From Paenibacillus sp. UNC451MF (GTDB taxonomy: Bacteria > Bacillota > Bacilli > Paenibacillales > NBRC-103111): a stretch of DNA of 64,000 nucleotides. The position numbers were made by a program, and so were the translations under genes. The stretch is taken from assembly GCF_000686845.1 (NCBI RefSeq), contig NZ_JMLS01000008.1, positions 1-64,000 on the forward strand, read 5' to 3'. The notes below the pieces were generated by a model. The model was given only the letters and a program-made list of their open reading frames with translations. It had not been told where the DNA came from and ran no database searches. Positions 27,604 through 40,236 of the stretch are shown here, one piece after another (the stretch's first letter is position 1; every line of letters begins with the position of its first letter).

Positions 27604-28725
27604 ATGACACAAATGCAACATGCAGATGGGGCCTGTGCGGGCTGCGGAGTAAAGCTGCAAACCGAGAATGTTGATAGACTGGGCTATGTTCCTCAGCAGG
27701 CTTTGAATCGTACGCCGGTCATATGCCAGCGCTGCTTCAGAATTAAAAATTACAATGATATGTCAGGAATTACGTTGAACCAGGATGATTTCTTAAAGCT
27801 GCTGGGTCATGTAGGGAGCACGAAATCACTGGTCGTGAACATTGTCGATATTTTTGATTTCGAGGGAACCCTGATCAGCGGTCTTGCCCGTTTCGTCGGA
27901 AACAATCCGGTAGTGCTTGCCGTTAATAAAATCGATCTGCTGCCTAAAGTGACTAATTACAATAGAATTGTCAACTGGGTTCAAAGACAGGCGAAGGAAT
28001 TCGGTCTGAAGGTCGTTGATGTCGTCTTGTGTTCGGCTAAGCAAAATATGGGATTCGAACGGGTTATTGAAGCGCTGGACAAGCATCGGGATGGTCGTGA
28101 TATATACGTTGTCGGGGCGACGAATGTGGGTAAATCCACGTTGATTAACCGCTTAATTCGCGATTACAGCGACCTCGACGCGGAGCTTACAACTTCGCAG
28201 TATCCGGGCACCACGCTAGATTTGGTGAAAATTCCGCTTGATGACGGAACATTTATTATCGATACTCCGGGAATCGTGTATACACACCGGTTGACTGAAT
28301 TGGTAAGCAAGCAGGATCTTCACAAGGTCATGCCAGAGAAGCCAATAAAACCGTTAGTATTTCAATTAAATGAGCAGCAAACGATTTTCTTCGGCGGCTT
28401 TGTTCGATTTGATTTTGTTCAAGGTCAGCGTCAATCGTTTACCTTTTATGTGTCCAACGCACTGTCCCCGCATCGAACCAAGCTGGAGCGAGCGGATGAG
28501 CTGTATGAAGAGCATAAGGGAGATCTTTTGTCTCCTCCTAACCGTGAAGCGTTGGAGCTGCTGCCTAAGCTGACCAAGCATCCTGTCAGGATTGCTAAAG
28601 GCAAGCAGTACGACGTATCAATTTCCGGACTTGGATGGGTGAAAGTGAACAGCGATACGGGAGCTGATTTAATGATTCATGCGCCTAAAGGCGTTAAGGT
28701 AGCCGTACGCGAATCGATGATCTAA
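27604..28725 (+). CDS. yqeH: Ribosome biogenesis GTPase YqeH
   Basis: A 373-residue circularly permuted GTPase needed for 30S subunit assembly. The N-terminal treble-clef zinc finger (CAGCG...CQRCFRIKNYN) is followed by permuted G motifs in the order G4 (AVNKIDLLPK), G5 (CSAK), G1 (GATNVGKST), G2 region (TTSQYPGTT) and G3 (DTPG). The C-terminal RNA-binding domain follows. It starts 14 nt after yqeG and is surely co-transcribed. Confidence 0.96.
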   Translation: MTQMQHADGACAGCGVKLQTENVDRLGYVPQQALNRTPVICQRCFRIKNYNDMSGITLNQDDFLKLLGHVGSTKSLVVNIVDIFDFEGTLISGLARFVGNNPVVLAVNKIDLLPKVTNYNRIVNWVQRQAKEFGLKVVDVVLCSAKQNMGFERVIEALDKHRDGRDIYVVGATNVGKSTLINRLIRDYSDLDAELTTSQYPGTTLDLVKIPLDDGTFIIDTPGIVYTHRLTELVSKQDLHKVMPEKPIKPLVFQLNEQQTIFFGGFVRFDFVQGQRQSFTFYVSNALSPHRTKLERADELYEEHKGDLLSPPNREALELLPKLTKHPVRIAKGKQYDVSISGLGWVKVNSDTGADLMIHAPKGVKVAVRESMI

Positions 28726-28748
28726 TGGGGAACGGGGAGAACTAAAGC

Positions 28749-29600
28749 ATGGGGAACTATAAGCTGGACAGCCACACAATCATGTATGGGGTTTTCGGTG
28801 ATCCAATCCGTCATTCCAAATCGCCGATAATGTTGAACCGCGCGTTTGAAGAAGCAGGCATTAATGCTGCCTATGCGGCATTTCATATATTACCGGGCCA
28901 ATTAAAGGATGCGGTAGCCGGAATTAGAGCCTTGCAATTTCGTGGTATCAACGTTACAATTCCGCATAAAGTGGAAGTCATGGATTATATGGACGAGATT
29001 GATGAAGGGGCACGTGTTATCGGTGCAGTCAATACGATTGTTAATGATAACGGCCGCTTGACGGGGTATAACACCGACGGAATCGGTTACGTCCGATCGC
29101 TAAAGGAAGAGACGGGCATCGATCTGCGCGGTAAAAAAGTGCTTATGCTAGGAGCAGGCGGCGCCGCTCGTGGTGTAGGCTATGCGCTGGCCAAGGAAGG
29201 CGCTTCCCATATCTACATTTCCAACAGGAATCCTGAAAAGGCCGTTGATTTGGCTCGCTCGCTATCTCAGTTTACCCAAACTACCGGAATGGGTACTGAT
29301 GCGATTCCAGAGGTTATCGGTGATGTCAGCCTGGTCGTTAATATTACACCGGCAGGTATGCATCCTAATGTGGATACCGTTCCTATGGATACGTCCCTTA
29401 TTCATGACAAACTAGTCGTAAGCGATACGGTATATACTCCTTTGGTAACCAAGTTTCTGCGTGAATCTGAAGCCAGAGGCGCCAAGATCCATTGCGGACT
29501 CGGAATGTTCATTTATCAGGGCGCATATGCCTTTGAATATTGGACTGGTGTCCCTGCTCCTATCACTGCTATGCGCCAAGTTGTAGAAAAATCTTTTTAA
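28749..29600 (+). CDS. aroE: Shikimate dehydrogenase
   Basis: A 283-residue NADPH-dependent enzyme reducing 3-dehydroshikimate to shikimate in aromatic amino acid synthesis. The substrate site has GDPIRHSKSP, NVTIPHK (catalytic Lys) and NTDGIGY. The Rossmann fold carries LMLGAGGAARGVGYAL and ISNRNPEKA, and the C-terminus has GLGMFIYQGAYAFEYWTG. Position after yqeH is as in B. subtilis. Confidence 0.96.
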   Translation: MGNYKLDSHTIMYGVFGDPIRHSKSPIMLNRAFEEAGINAAYAAFHILPGQLKDAVAGIRALQFRGINVTIPHKVEVMDYMDEIDEGARVIGAVNTIVNDNGRLTGYNTDGIGYVRSLKEETGIDLRGKKVLMLGAGGAARGVGYALAKEGASHIYISNRNPEKAVDLARSLSQFTQTTGMGTDAIPEVIGDVSLVVNITPAGMHPNVDTVPMDTSLIHDKLVVSDTVYTPLVTKFLRESEARGAKIHCGLGMFIYQGAYAFEYWTGVPAPITAMRQVVEKSF

Positions 29601-29851
29601 TAACACACACGTGTTGAACGATTGTTTTGATCTTTTCCCAGAGAAAATGTAAGATGGAGAGCTTAGCAAGTACCGTAGAAACGATAGTGTTCGCCTTTGT
29701 TTACGGATTTCATCCATGAACGATATATAATAAGAAATCCGGAAACAACAGCGATCGGAGGAACTTGCTGAAGCTTGTAATCTGATTTATTTTCTCATTT
29801 TGGTTTCAAACTATCGCCCAACACGCATCACACTAGAATTGAGGCAACCAC

Positions 29852-30145
29852 ATGTTAACAGGCAAACAAAAAAGATATTTGCGCTCCCTAGCGCATAACT
29901 TGAACCCGATTTTCCAAGTTGGAAAAGGTGGCGTCAACGATCATTTGATACGCCACATTGAAGAAGCTCTTGAGGTTCGTGAGCTTATTAAAGTGACGGT
30001 ATTGAATAACTGCATGGAAGACCGCAATGAAGTAGGTCAACAGTTAGCTGACGGAGCAGGTGCAGAGCTAGTACAGGTCATCGGTAAAATCATCGTTCTT
30101 TATAAGGAATCCCGTGACAAGAAAACGATCGAGCTCCCGGTATAA
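29852..30145 (+). CDS. yhbY: RNA-binding protein YhbY (CRM domain)
   Basis: A 97-residue single CRM-domain protein associated with pre-50S/ribosome assembly. It shows LTGKQKRYLRSLAHNLNP, the GxxG loop FQVGKGGVN, and the ending VQVIGKIIVLYK. Full family length. The 250-nt gap between aroE and this gene holds no readable gene; it probably contains a promoter. Confidence 0.95.
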   Translation: MLTGKQKRYLRSLAHNLNPIFQVGKGGVNDHLIRHIEEALEVRELIKVTVLNNCMEDRNEVGQQLADGAGAELVQVIGKIIVLYKESRDKKTIELPV

Positions 30146-30158
30146 GTCAAGATAGACA

Positions 30159-30187
30159 AGAAGCCTCACCATCGGGGCTTTCTTTTG
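30159..30187 (+). terminator. Weak intrinsic terminator between yhbY and nadD
   Basis: GAAGCCTC/GGGGCTTTC-type hairpin with loop ACCATC, followed by TTTTG. Short stem, so probably partial termination only. Confidence 0.5.
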
Positions 30188-30226
30188 TTCAGGTGAAAAA
30201 TAACTGGAGTATAATGAGGTGGGAGC

Positions 30227-30814
30227 ATGAAGGTTGGCATCATGGGAGGCACCTTTGATCCGATTCATATCGGCCACTTAATCGCGGCTCAATGCGCATT
30301 CGAACAATCGGAGCTGGACGAGGTATGGTTCATGCCGACCAACGTCCCGCCACATAAGCAGCAAGCTCCGGGGGCGACACCAGAGCAGCGCTGGGAGATG
30401 GTGTGCAGGGCGGTGGATGGTCATCCTTATTTTCGCCCCATCGACATAGAGCTGCAAAAAGGCGGTGTTTCATATAGCATCGATACGGTGAAGCTGTTGA
30501 AACAGCAGTATAATGGCATTCATTTTTCATATATTATCGGTGCCGATATGGTACAATATTTGCCTAAATGGTACAAATTCGACGAATTGGTTCAGTTGAT
30601 CTCGTTTATTGGACTTCAGCGACCTGGGTACGAACTGGATGTTGAGCAGCTCCCGGAGCAAGTGAAGCAAGCAGTTTCAATAGCCTCTATGCCGCTTATG
30701 GAATTGTCCTCAACGTACATTCGTGAACGGGTAGCCGCAGGCAAATCGATTAGGTATATGGTTCCAGACCATGTACACGACTATATTGAGGAGAGCGGGA
30801 TTTATGGATCGTAA
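30227..30814 (+). CDS. nadD: Nicotinate-nucleotide adenylyltransferase
   Basis: A 195-residue enzyme making nicotinic acid adenine dinucleotide from NaMN and ATP in NAD synthesis. The nucleotidyltransferase motif GGTFDPIHIGHL is near the N-terminus and the LSSTYIRERVAAG motif near the C-terminus. FMPTNVPPHK is a further family site. GGTGGGAG precedes the ATG. Its 3' end overlaps yqeK by 11 nt. Confidence 0.96.
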   Translation: MKVGIMGGTFDPIHIGHLIAAQCAFEQSELDEVWFMPTNVPPHKQQAPGATPEQRWEMVCRAVDGHPYFRPIDIELQKGGVSYSIDTVKLLKQQYNGIHFSYIIGADMVQYLPKWYKFDELVQLISFIGLQRPGYELDVEQLPEQVKQAVSIASMPLMELSSTYIRERVAAGKSIRYMVPDHVHDYIEESGIYGS

Positions 30815-31406
30815 ACAGCTGATGGATTCGGTTAAAGCTCAAATGCCAGCCAAACGGTGGGAGCATACGCTTGGCGTGATGGAATCGGCCGTCATGTTGG
30901 CACGTCAATACGGATGTGATCCCGAGAAGGCTTACTTGGCCGCGATTCTTCACGATGTGTGCAAATACTGGCCAGTCAAGGATCAGGAAAGCATTATAAG
31001 GGAAAACGGCTTGCCTGCTGATTTGCTGGATTATGATAAAGAGCTGTGGCATTCCTTTGCTGGAGCCTTTGTCGCTCAAAGAGATTACGGCGTTGAAGAT
31101 GAAGAGGTGCTGGATGCCATTCGCTATCATACCTCTGGCAGAGCAGACATGACGCTGTTGGAAAAAGTAGTCTGTCTGGCGGATTATATCGAACCAGGGC
31201 GTGATTTCCCGGGAGTGAATAATATCCGTGAAATCGCCGAACATAGTGTAGAGAAGGCATTAGTTGCCGGGTTTGACGGAACGATACGGTTTTTATTGGA
31301 GAAGGGGAAGAAGGTTTACCCTTTAACTATGCATTCACGTAATAGTCTCATTGATGAGATCAAAAGGCAGGAGCAAACTGCCTTAAACATGGATAATGTA
31401 CAATAG
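30804..31406 (+). CDS. yqeK: HD-domain hydrolase YqeK
   Basis: A 200-residue HD-superfamily metal phosphohydrolase. YqeK proteins split diadenosine tetraphosphate symmetrically. The ATG at 30804, 9 nt after GAGGAG and inside the end of nadD, gives MDRKQLMDSVKAQMP; an upstream in-frame extension has no SD. HD motifs: WEHTLGVMESA, ILHDVCKYW, SFAGAFVA, and IRYHTSGRADMTLLEKVVCLADYIEPGR. Confidence 0.93.
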   Translation: MDRKQLMDSVKAQMPAKRWEHTLGVMESAVMLARQYGCDPEKAYLAAILHDVCKYWPVKDQESIIRENGLPADLLDYDKELWHSFAGAFVAQRDYGVEDEEVLDAIRYHTSGRADMTLLEKVVCLADYIEPGRDFPGVNNIREIAEHSVEKALVAGFDGTIRFLLEKGKKVYPLTMHSRNSLIDEIKRQEQTALNMDNVQ

Positions 31407-31441
31407 GATGATAATTGGTTAAATATAGAGGAGGAAAATGA

Positions 31442-31789
31442 ATGAGTATAACCCCGGATAAATTGATGGCCCTTGTAGTAGATGCGGCTGATGATAAGAA
31501 AGCGATGAATGTAGTTACGTTGGATCTGCAGGGAATCTCCCTGATCGCCGACTATTTCGTGATTTGCCACGGGAATTCGGAGACGCAAGTGCAGGCCATT
31601 GCTACAGAGATTCGTAAGCGGGCTGAAGAGAAGGGCGCACGAGTACGCGGTATGGAAGGAATGGATACGGCACGTTGGGTTCTTGTAGACTTAGGCGATG
31701 TCGTTATTCATGTATTCCACCGCGACGACCGGGAGTATTACAATATCGAGAGACTCTGGTCTGACGCGAAAGTGGTTGAGAGGGTATGA
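31442..31789 (+). CDS. rsfS: Ribosome silencing factor RsfS
   Basis: A 115-residue RsfS/YbeB/Iojap protein that binds L14 on the 50S subunit and blocks subunit joining when nutrients run low. Family landmarks: ADYFVICHGNSETQVQAIA, GMEGMDTARWVLVDLGDVVIHVF and YYNIERLW. AGAGGAGG precedes the start. The stop overlaps the next start as ATGA. Confidence 0.96.
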   Translation: MSITPDKLMALVVDAADDKKAMNVVTLDLQGISLIADYFVICHGNSETQVQAIATEIRKRAEEKGARVRGMEGMDTARWVLVDLGDVVIHVFHRDDREYYNIERLWSDAKVVERV

Positions 31790-32691
31790 GGCTTGAAGCC
31801 GGAATCCGTATGAACCTGGAGGTGGCGAGAGAAGTCTCGCCCAATGGCTACTTTCTCACAGATGGCGATCAAGATGTTCTGCTTCATTATAGTGAAGTGA
31901 TTGGTGAGATTGAGGTAGGCGACCGGGTGGACGTATTTTTGTTCTACGACACAGAGGATCGTTTGGCCGCTACGATGCGTGAACCATTAATTCAGCTAGG
32001 TGAGGTGGCCTTGCTGGAAGTGGTCGATATTCATAGACGCTTCGGCTGCTTTCTGGAAATGGGGCTCGGACGTAACCTGCTGCTTCCATTTCGTGAATTG
32101 CCCGAGCTTCCTGAGCTTCGGCCGCAAATAGGAGATAAAGTATTCGTCTCGCTTGCACATGACCGTCAGGGACGTTTGGTGGCCAAGCTTGCAGGTGAAT
32201 TGGACCTGCTGCCGTTGTGCTTTGATGCTCCGGTAACTTGGAAAAACAAATGGGTTAAGGGTAGGGTCTACAAGACACTGCAAATGGGAACATTCGTAGT
32301 TTGTGATGGCGGTGTAGTAGGCTTTGGCGTTATTGGCATGGTTCATGCTTCCGAACGGACAAGGCTGCTCCGGCTCGGTGAAGAAATCGACGTTCGAATC
32401 AGCTTTATCCGGGAAGATGGTAAAGTTAATTTGACGATGCGGGCTCCTAAAGAAATTGGACGCGATGAGGATGCGGAGAAGCTGCTGCAGTTTTTACGTG
32501 AAAGACCTAACGGTTCGATGCCTTATTCGGATGAAACGCCGGCAGATGTTATTTTACAACGTTTCAAAATAAGCAAATCTGCCTTTAAACGTGCCGTCGG
32601 CAAGCTGATGAAAGAAGGCATTGTTTACCAAGAAGGAAGCTGGACTCATTTAAAGGAAGAACATAAAGAGCAGAGTGCAGAGCAGAATTAG
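31786..32691 (+). CDS. cvfB: CvfB-family S1 RNA-binding protein
   Basis: A 301-residue protein of the CvfB/YitL family, with three S1-like domains and a C-terminal winged helix. The start at 31786 overlaps rsfS by 4 nt and keeps the family opening AGIRMNLEVAREVSPNGYFL. VLLHYSEV, GCFLEMGLGRNLLLPFRELPE, GVIGMVHASE and LTMRAPKEIGRDEDA mark the S1 parts. YSDETPADVILQRFKISKSA is the winged helix. Staphylococcal CvfB binds RNA and affects virulence-factor expression. It is not in this operon in B. subtilis, so it is an insertion in the block. Confidence 0.88.
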   Translation: MRLEAGIRMNLEVAREVSPNGYFLTDGDQDVLLHYSEVIGEIEVGDRVDVFLFYDTEDRLAATMREPLIQLGEVALLEVVDIHRRFGCFLEMGLGRNLLLPFRELPELPELRPQIGDKVFVSLAHDRQGRLVAKLAGELDLLPLCFDAPVTWKNKWVKGRVYKTLQMGTFVVCDGGVVGFGVIGMVHASERTRLLRLGEEIDVRISFIREDGKVNLTMRAPKEIGRDEDAEKLLQFLRERPNGSMPYSDETPADVILQRFKISKSAFKRAVGKLMKEGIVYQEGSWTHLKEEHKEQSAEQN

Positions 32692-32705
32692 CCTCCTCGG
32701 CTTAT

Positions 32706-32786
32706 ACCGGCAGCAGACTAGTCAACCCGTTGCGATTCAATAGGAATCTCCACCGATGGCAGGCTGCAGAAATGCCGGTTTTTTTG
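32706..32786 (+). terminator. Long structured terminator after cvfB
   Basis: ACCGGCA (32706-32712) pairs with TGCCGGT (32773-32779) before a T-run. Inside, GCAG/CTGC and a small GATTC/GAATC hairpin (32734-32748) extend the structure. At 74 nt it is much longer than a normal terminator and could be a small regulatory RNA fold. Confidence 0.5.
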
Positions 32787-32815
32787 TTGTTACTTAATTA
32801 TTGGAGGTGAACTTC

Positions 32816-33601
32816 ATGGCGTACGAGCTGTTCGCGTATCACTACGATCGGTTGATGGAAGAAATGCCCTATGCAGAATGGCTTGATTTCTTGAGTCAAT
32901 GCTGGGATAAATACGGTCAACCAAGAACGATCGCCGATTTGGGCTGCGGTACCGGAAATATCGCGATTCCTTTAGCACAACAGGGATATGAAGTATACGG
33001 AATCGATTTGTCAGAGGATATGCTGGCTGTTGCTCAACAAAAAGCTTATGAAGCCGAGCGCGCTCACGCTTTTCCAGGTAAGGGGTCCATTACATGGCTG
33101 CAGCAGGACTTACGAGATTGGAGCTTGCTTCAGCCGGTAGATGCAGTCATCTCACTTTGCGATTGCATGAACTATCTTCTAGAAGAGGAAGAGGTAGTGG
33201 AAGCTTTAGGACAAGCACATGCCGCTCTAAAAGACGGAGGTGTGTTCGTATTCGATGTCCATACTCCACATCAGCTGGAAACGTATGCAGAAGAGCAGCC
33301 GTTTTTCTTGAACGAGGATGATATAGCATACATCTGGACTAGCGAGCTGGATACTAGCCGCTGTGAGATTGAGCATGCATTAACCATTTTTGTGCGTGAG
33401 AATGGGCGGGACCAGGACTATGATGCGCCAGAACGGTTTCAAAGGGTAGATGAAGTTCATGTACAGCGCGCTTATCCGTTGGCATGGTTAAAACAGCAGG
33501 CATTGGCTGCTGGCTTTAGTGAAGTGGACTGTTATGCTGATTTCATGTGGAAATCGGTTACAGATACGACGCAGCGAGCTTTTTTTGTCGCACGAAAGTA
33601 A
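32816..33601 (+). CDS. yqeM: Class I SAM-dependent methyltransferase YqeM
   Basis: A 261-residue methyltransferase. The ATG at 32816 follows GGAGGTGA by 5 nt. Motif I is IADLGCGTGNIAIPLA, followed by VYGIDLSEDMLAVAQQKA and ISLCDCMNYLLEEEEV. The N-terminal FAYHYDRLMEEMPYAEWLDF is characteristic of YqeM-type proteins. In B. subtilis the gene follows rsfS and precedes comER. The methyl acceptor is unknown. Confidence 0.9.
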   Translation: MAYELFAYHYDRLMEEMPYAEWLDFLSQCWDKYGQPRTIADLGCGTGNIAIPLAQQGYEVYGIDLSEDMLAVAQQKAYEAERAHAFPGKGSITWLQQDLRDWSLLQPVDAVISLCDCMNYLLEEEEVVEALGQAHAALKDGGVFVFDVHTPHQLETYAEEQPFFLNEDDIAYIWTSELDTSRCEIEHALTIFVRENGRDQDYDAPERFQRVDEVHVQRAYPLAWLKQQALAAGFSEVDCYADFMWKSVTDTTQRAFFVARK

Positions 33602-33614
33602 AGCAATGATTCCA

Positions 33615-33698
33615 TTATTGAAGGAAAAAGTGAATAACGCTTAGAATAATTCCCCATAATGGAAGGGAAAGAGCGATACCGTTAACGAGTCCGGACAT
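33615..33698 (-). CDS. 27-residue single-span membrane peptide (candidate)
   Basis: An open frame on this strand reads MSGLVNGIALSLPL then WGIILSVIHFFLQ: one hydrophobic span, no charged residue. AAGGTGATCCCT before the ATG gives a strong SD at 6-nt spacing. The reading continues upstream without other starts that have an SD, so the short form is preferred. It lies between the convergent yqeM end and the leuS T-box region. No function is known; start strength and composition are the only evidence. Confidence 0.5.
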   Translation of the reverse strand: MSGLVNGIALSLPLWGIILSVIHFFLQ

Positions 33699-33814
33699 AG
33701 GGATCACCTTCTTGCTAGATTTGGAGATGCTTATGAAATCTAGTTTTCCCAGCTTTGGTGATGTATAATCACAGCATATTCGAAGGATTCGACGGTTGTG
33801 TAGGGGATGTACAC

Positions 33815-33844
33815 TTGACACAGCTGCCGTTTTTTACATATAAT
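33815..33844 (+). promoter_or_regulatory. SigA promoter of the leuS T-box transcript
   Basis: TTGACA (33815-33820), 18-bp spacer, TATAAT (33839-33844), directly upstream of the leuS T-box leader. Confidence 0.8.
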
Positions 33845-33849
33845 CGCTT

Positions 33850-34155
33850 TATATGCTGTTAACGGCTGGGATAAGAAGTAGTAACTCCACATCCTATTTG
33901 CAGAGAATCGGCGGTTGGTGAGAGCCGGTATTGGGAATGAGTGAACTCGTCTTGGAGCCAGAAGGTGATGTTTTAGCTTACTTGGGAAAGGATCCACATA
34001 TCCATTCTGAAGGCGGCTGGACTTAGCCCGATCGTCGCCCCCGCGTTAAGGGGAAGAGTGAACACTAGGCAAAGAATGCCTGTGTTAACTAGGGTGGTAC
34101 CACGGGAATCATGCCTCTCGTCCCTAGCGTTGCGCTAGCGATGAGGGGCTTTTAT
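33850..34155 (+). promoter_or_regulatory. T-box leader, Leu-specific, controlling leuS
   Basis: A tRNA-binding leader. Stem I includes GCAGAGAATCGGCGGTTGGT followed by GAGAGCCGG. The specifier region GTGAACTCGTCTTGG gives CUC (33946-33948) for Leu. The antiterminator motif AGGGTGGTACCACGGG is at 34091-34106. The terminator stem joins GCCTCTCGTC plus CTAGCG with CGCTAG plus CGATGAGGGGC (about 34113-34150) before TTTTAT. Uncharged tRNA-Leu should allow leuS transcription. Confidence 0.93.
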
Positions 34156-34191
34156 ATTTAGAAGTTGAACTTTCGAAGGGGGCACAATCGA

Positions 34192-36642
<2,451 letters not shown>

Positions 36643-36648
36643 ACAAAT

Positions 36649-36673
36649 AACCGCTCTGCTGCGGCAGGCGGTT
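36649..36673. terminator. Hairpin between convergent leuS and comER
   Basis: AACCGC (36649-36654) with GCGGTT (36668-36673), extended inside by CTGC/GCAG. There is no good T-run on either strand, so termination efficiency is uncertain. Confidence 0.5.
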
Positions 36674-36704
36674 CATATTGGGAAAAGCGTGAAAGCATCA
36701 CGTT

Positions 36705-37538
36705 CTAATCGTCCTTCGATTCATGAAACAGGGCTTCCACCTTTTCCAAATCTTCTTCATATTTAGAATGAGTTGTACGGATGAGGCTATTGAACATCCC
36801 GTGCAGCTCTTTTTCCATTATACGGAGTCCTTCTGCGGTAATGCCTCCAGGAACAGATACTCTTTTTTGCAGAGATGCAGGAGTGAAACCGCCCGTTGTA
36901 AGCAGCTTGCCGGTACCAAGAGTCATTTCGCTTGCCAATTGGGTCGCTTCTTCTTCTGAAATGCCGGTTTCCTCAACGGAGGCTTGAATGAATCTTTGAA
37001 TAAAGTAGGCGAGGAACGCGGGCCCGCAGCTTGATAGATCGGAAGAGATGCGGGTATGATTTTCTGAGACGCGTATGGGTGCGCTAATATGGGACAGCAG
37101 ATTTTCCAGCAGATCTTTGTCTTCGACCTCTAACCGGTTGCCGAAAATACATAAGGTGGCACCGCTAAACACGTAGTTAGTAATACTCGGTATAATTTTG
37201 GCCACTTTGCAGCGAAGCTGCTCCTCCAATAGGCGAATTTGAACAGGACTAGTAATCGAAACCAGCAATTTATCCGGTTCCGCCTCATCCTTGATTTCTG
37301 TAATGACGACCTTATAGTCAGCAGGTTTTACACATAAAAAAACAAGCGAACAATTCCTAACGACTTCTATATTCGAACGGGCTACCTGGAGACCCGGATA
37401 TGCTGCAGCCAGCTGCTCCACTTTGCTAAGGGTCCGGTTTGTTGCCACTATTTGATCCGGATTCAACGCCCCGGACTGTATAAAAGCTTCTACCAGTATG
37501 CTGCCCATGCTGCCTGTGCCTATGAATCCTACTTTCAT
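36705..37538 (-). CDS. comER: Late competence protein ComER
   Basis: A 277-residue pyrroline-5-carboxylate reductase homologue. The N-terminal Rossmann motif is MKVGFIGTGSMGSIL; ITSPVQIRLLEEQL and the C-terminal helices (SSCGPAFLAYFIQRF, TLGTGKLLTTGG, SVPGGITAEGL) follow the P5CR plan. An ATG two codons upstream touches the SD directly, so the ATG at 37538 with 6-nt spacing is preferred. As in B. subtilis it is divergent from comEA. Its role in competence or biofilm/sporulation timing is poorly defined. Confidence 0.93.
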   Translation of the reverse strand: MKVGFIGTGSMGSILVEAFIQSGALNPDQIVATNRTLSKVEQLAAAYPGLQVARSNIEVVRNCSLVFLCVKPADYKVVITEIKDEAEPDKLLVSITSPVQIRLLEEQLRCKVAKIIPSITNYVFSGATLCIFGNRLEVEDKDLLENLLSHISAPIRVSENHTRISSDLSSCGPAFLAYFIQRFIQASVEETGISEEEATQLASEMTLGTGKLLTTGGFTPASLQKRVSVPGGITAEGLRIMEKELHGMFNSLIRTTHSKYEEDLEKVEALFHESKDD

Positions 37539-37686
37539 GACCATCCCCCCTGAAAAGTGCAGCCTTCTTAATCCTTATGCATCATAGTTTATATATATGA
37601 TGGTTGAGGTTGTTGTGACAATAAGTAATTTTGAGTAAAGCTATAATGTTTGTATCTAATTAGGAAGTGAAGGAGGAGACGAAAGA

Positions 37687-38319
37687 TTGGCTTTGTCATT
37701 TGTGAACAAAAAGAAATCAGGGACAGTTCTTCTTGTTGTGATGTTGACGGTCGCGTTGGGAGGCTGGTTCGGTTATACGGCATGGAAGGAAGCCATTCGC
37801 GAATCGACCGAATGGCGCTTGGCCAATGACGATATGCAGCGTTTGCTTACTGAGCAAGCGGAGCAGAAGGCAGGCCAGAAAGGGACATCTGGACGGGGCG
37901 ACGCGAATAATTCACAAGCAGCTCCAAAAAATAGTTCGGGCAGTGCGGCGACTAAGGAGGCGAGTGCTAAGTCCCAAGAATCCGAAGCCAAAGAGCAAGC
38001 CGTCACCAGTGCTCCTGCCGATAAAGAGGCTAGTTCAAACGGTCTACAGCCTAGTGCGGATGCCGCGACAGAGCCTGTATCTTCGGCCTCAAATAGCCTT
38101 TCCACCTCATCTCAAGATAGCAAGCTGAATATAAACAAAGCTACGGAGAAGGAGCTTGACGCGCTTCCAGGCATTGGAGAGAGCAAGGCCAAGGCTATAG
38201 TGGCTTATCGTGAAAAACTGGGAGGCCGATTTAAATCAGTAGATCAGCTGCTTGATGTTAAAGGAATTGGGGATAAGCTATTAGCCAAAATGAAGCCTTA
38301 TATTACGGTAGAACCATAG
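37687..38319 (+). CDS. comEA: Competence DNA receptor ComEA
   Basis: A 210-residue membrane-anchored double-stranded-DNA receptor of the transformation machine. It starts at TTG, 8 nt after AGGAGGAG. One N-terminal membrane span (TVLLVVMLTVALGGWFGYTA) is followed by a long Ser/Ala/Glu-rich spacer. The C-terminal tandem helix-hairpin-helix domain has LNINKATEKELDALPGIGES and FKSVDQLLDVKGIGDKLLAK. Upstream lies the divergent comER gene. Confidence 0.95.
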   Translation: MALSFVNKKKSGTVLLVVMLTVALGGWFGYTAWKEAIRESTEWRLANDDMQRLLTEQAEQKAGQKGTSGRGDANNSQAAPKNSSGSAATKEASAKSQESEAKEQAVTSAPADKEASSNGLQPSADAATEPVSSASNSLSTSSQDSKLNINKATEKELDALPGIGESKAKAIVAYREKLGGRFKSVDQLLDVKGIGDKLLAKMKPYITVEP

Positions 38320-38367
38320 TCCTAGAATCGCCCTTTTGTTTTCTTACAATATATGAGAAAATAGTAG

Positions 38368-39699
<1,332 letters not shown>

Positions 39700-39714
39700 A
39701 CGGAGCTAAAAAAC

Positions 39715-40230
39715 ATGACGACGACTCGCAAAGATTGGGATACTTACTTCTTGGATATGGCGTACATGGCATCAACACGATCCCAATGCAGCCGCAGGCA
39801 TGTTGGAGCGGTACTTGTGCAAGGGAAGAAACTGCTAGGTGCCGCATATAACGGAGCTCCTATGGGAGTTCCGGACTGCTCTGAGGCCGGATGCATGCTG
39901 GTTGAAGAGTATGAAATGGTAGAGCAAGGCGGCACGGAGCAGGTTGTCAAAAAGCAGCGTTGTATCCGCACGATTCATGCCGAACAGAACTTACTTTTAT
40001 TTACAGACCCGAAAGATAGGGAGCGTTCTGTGGTTTACGTAACTGATCAGCCGTGTTGGACCTGCGCGAATATGCTGGCTAATAGCGGTATTAGTGAAAT
40101 TGTATACCATCGCTCCTATCCGAAGGACAGTGATAAGGTAAAGGCATTGATGGTACAAAAAGGTATTACGCTACGCCATTTGGAAACCTATGAGCCTCCG
40201 TCAGGCACAATGACCGAAGTACAGCATTAA
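39715..40230 (+). CDS. comEB: dCMP deaminase family protein ComEB
   Basis: A 171-residue cytidine/deoxycytidylate deaminase. The zinc site is HAEQN plus PCWTCANML. A second Cys/His set (CSRRHVGA, CSEAGC) is usual for dCMP deaminases. It starts 15 nt after metY with a CGGAG SD, so the two are probably co-transcribed. In B. subtilis it follows comEA directly and is dispensable for transformation; it also has a role in localising competence proteins. Confidence 0.95.
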   Translation: MTTTRKDWDTYFLDMAYMASTRSQCSRRHVGAVLVQGKKLLGAAYNGAPMGVPDCSEAGCMLVEEYEMVEQGGTEQVVKKQRCIRTIHAEQNLLLFTDPKDRERSVVYVTDQPCWTCANMLANSGISEIVYHRSYPKDSDKVKALMVQKGITLRHLETYEPPSGTMTEVQH

Positions 40231-40236
40231 TGAGGA

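Noticed and set aside
32801-32815. TTG at 32801 as start of yqeM
   Set aside because: It overlaps the GGAGGTGA that serves the ATG at 32816.
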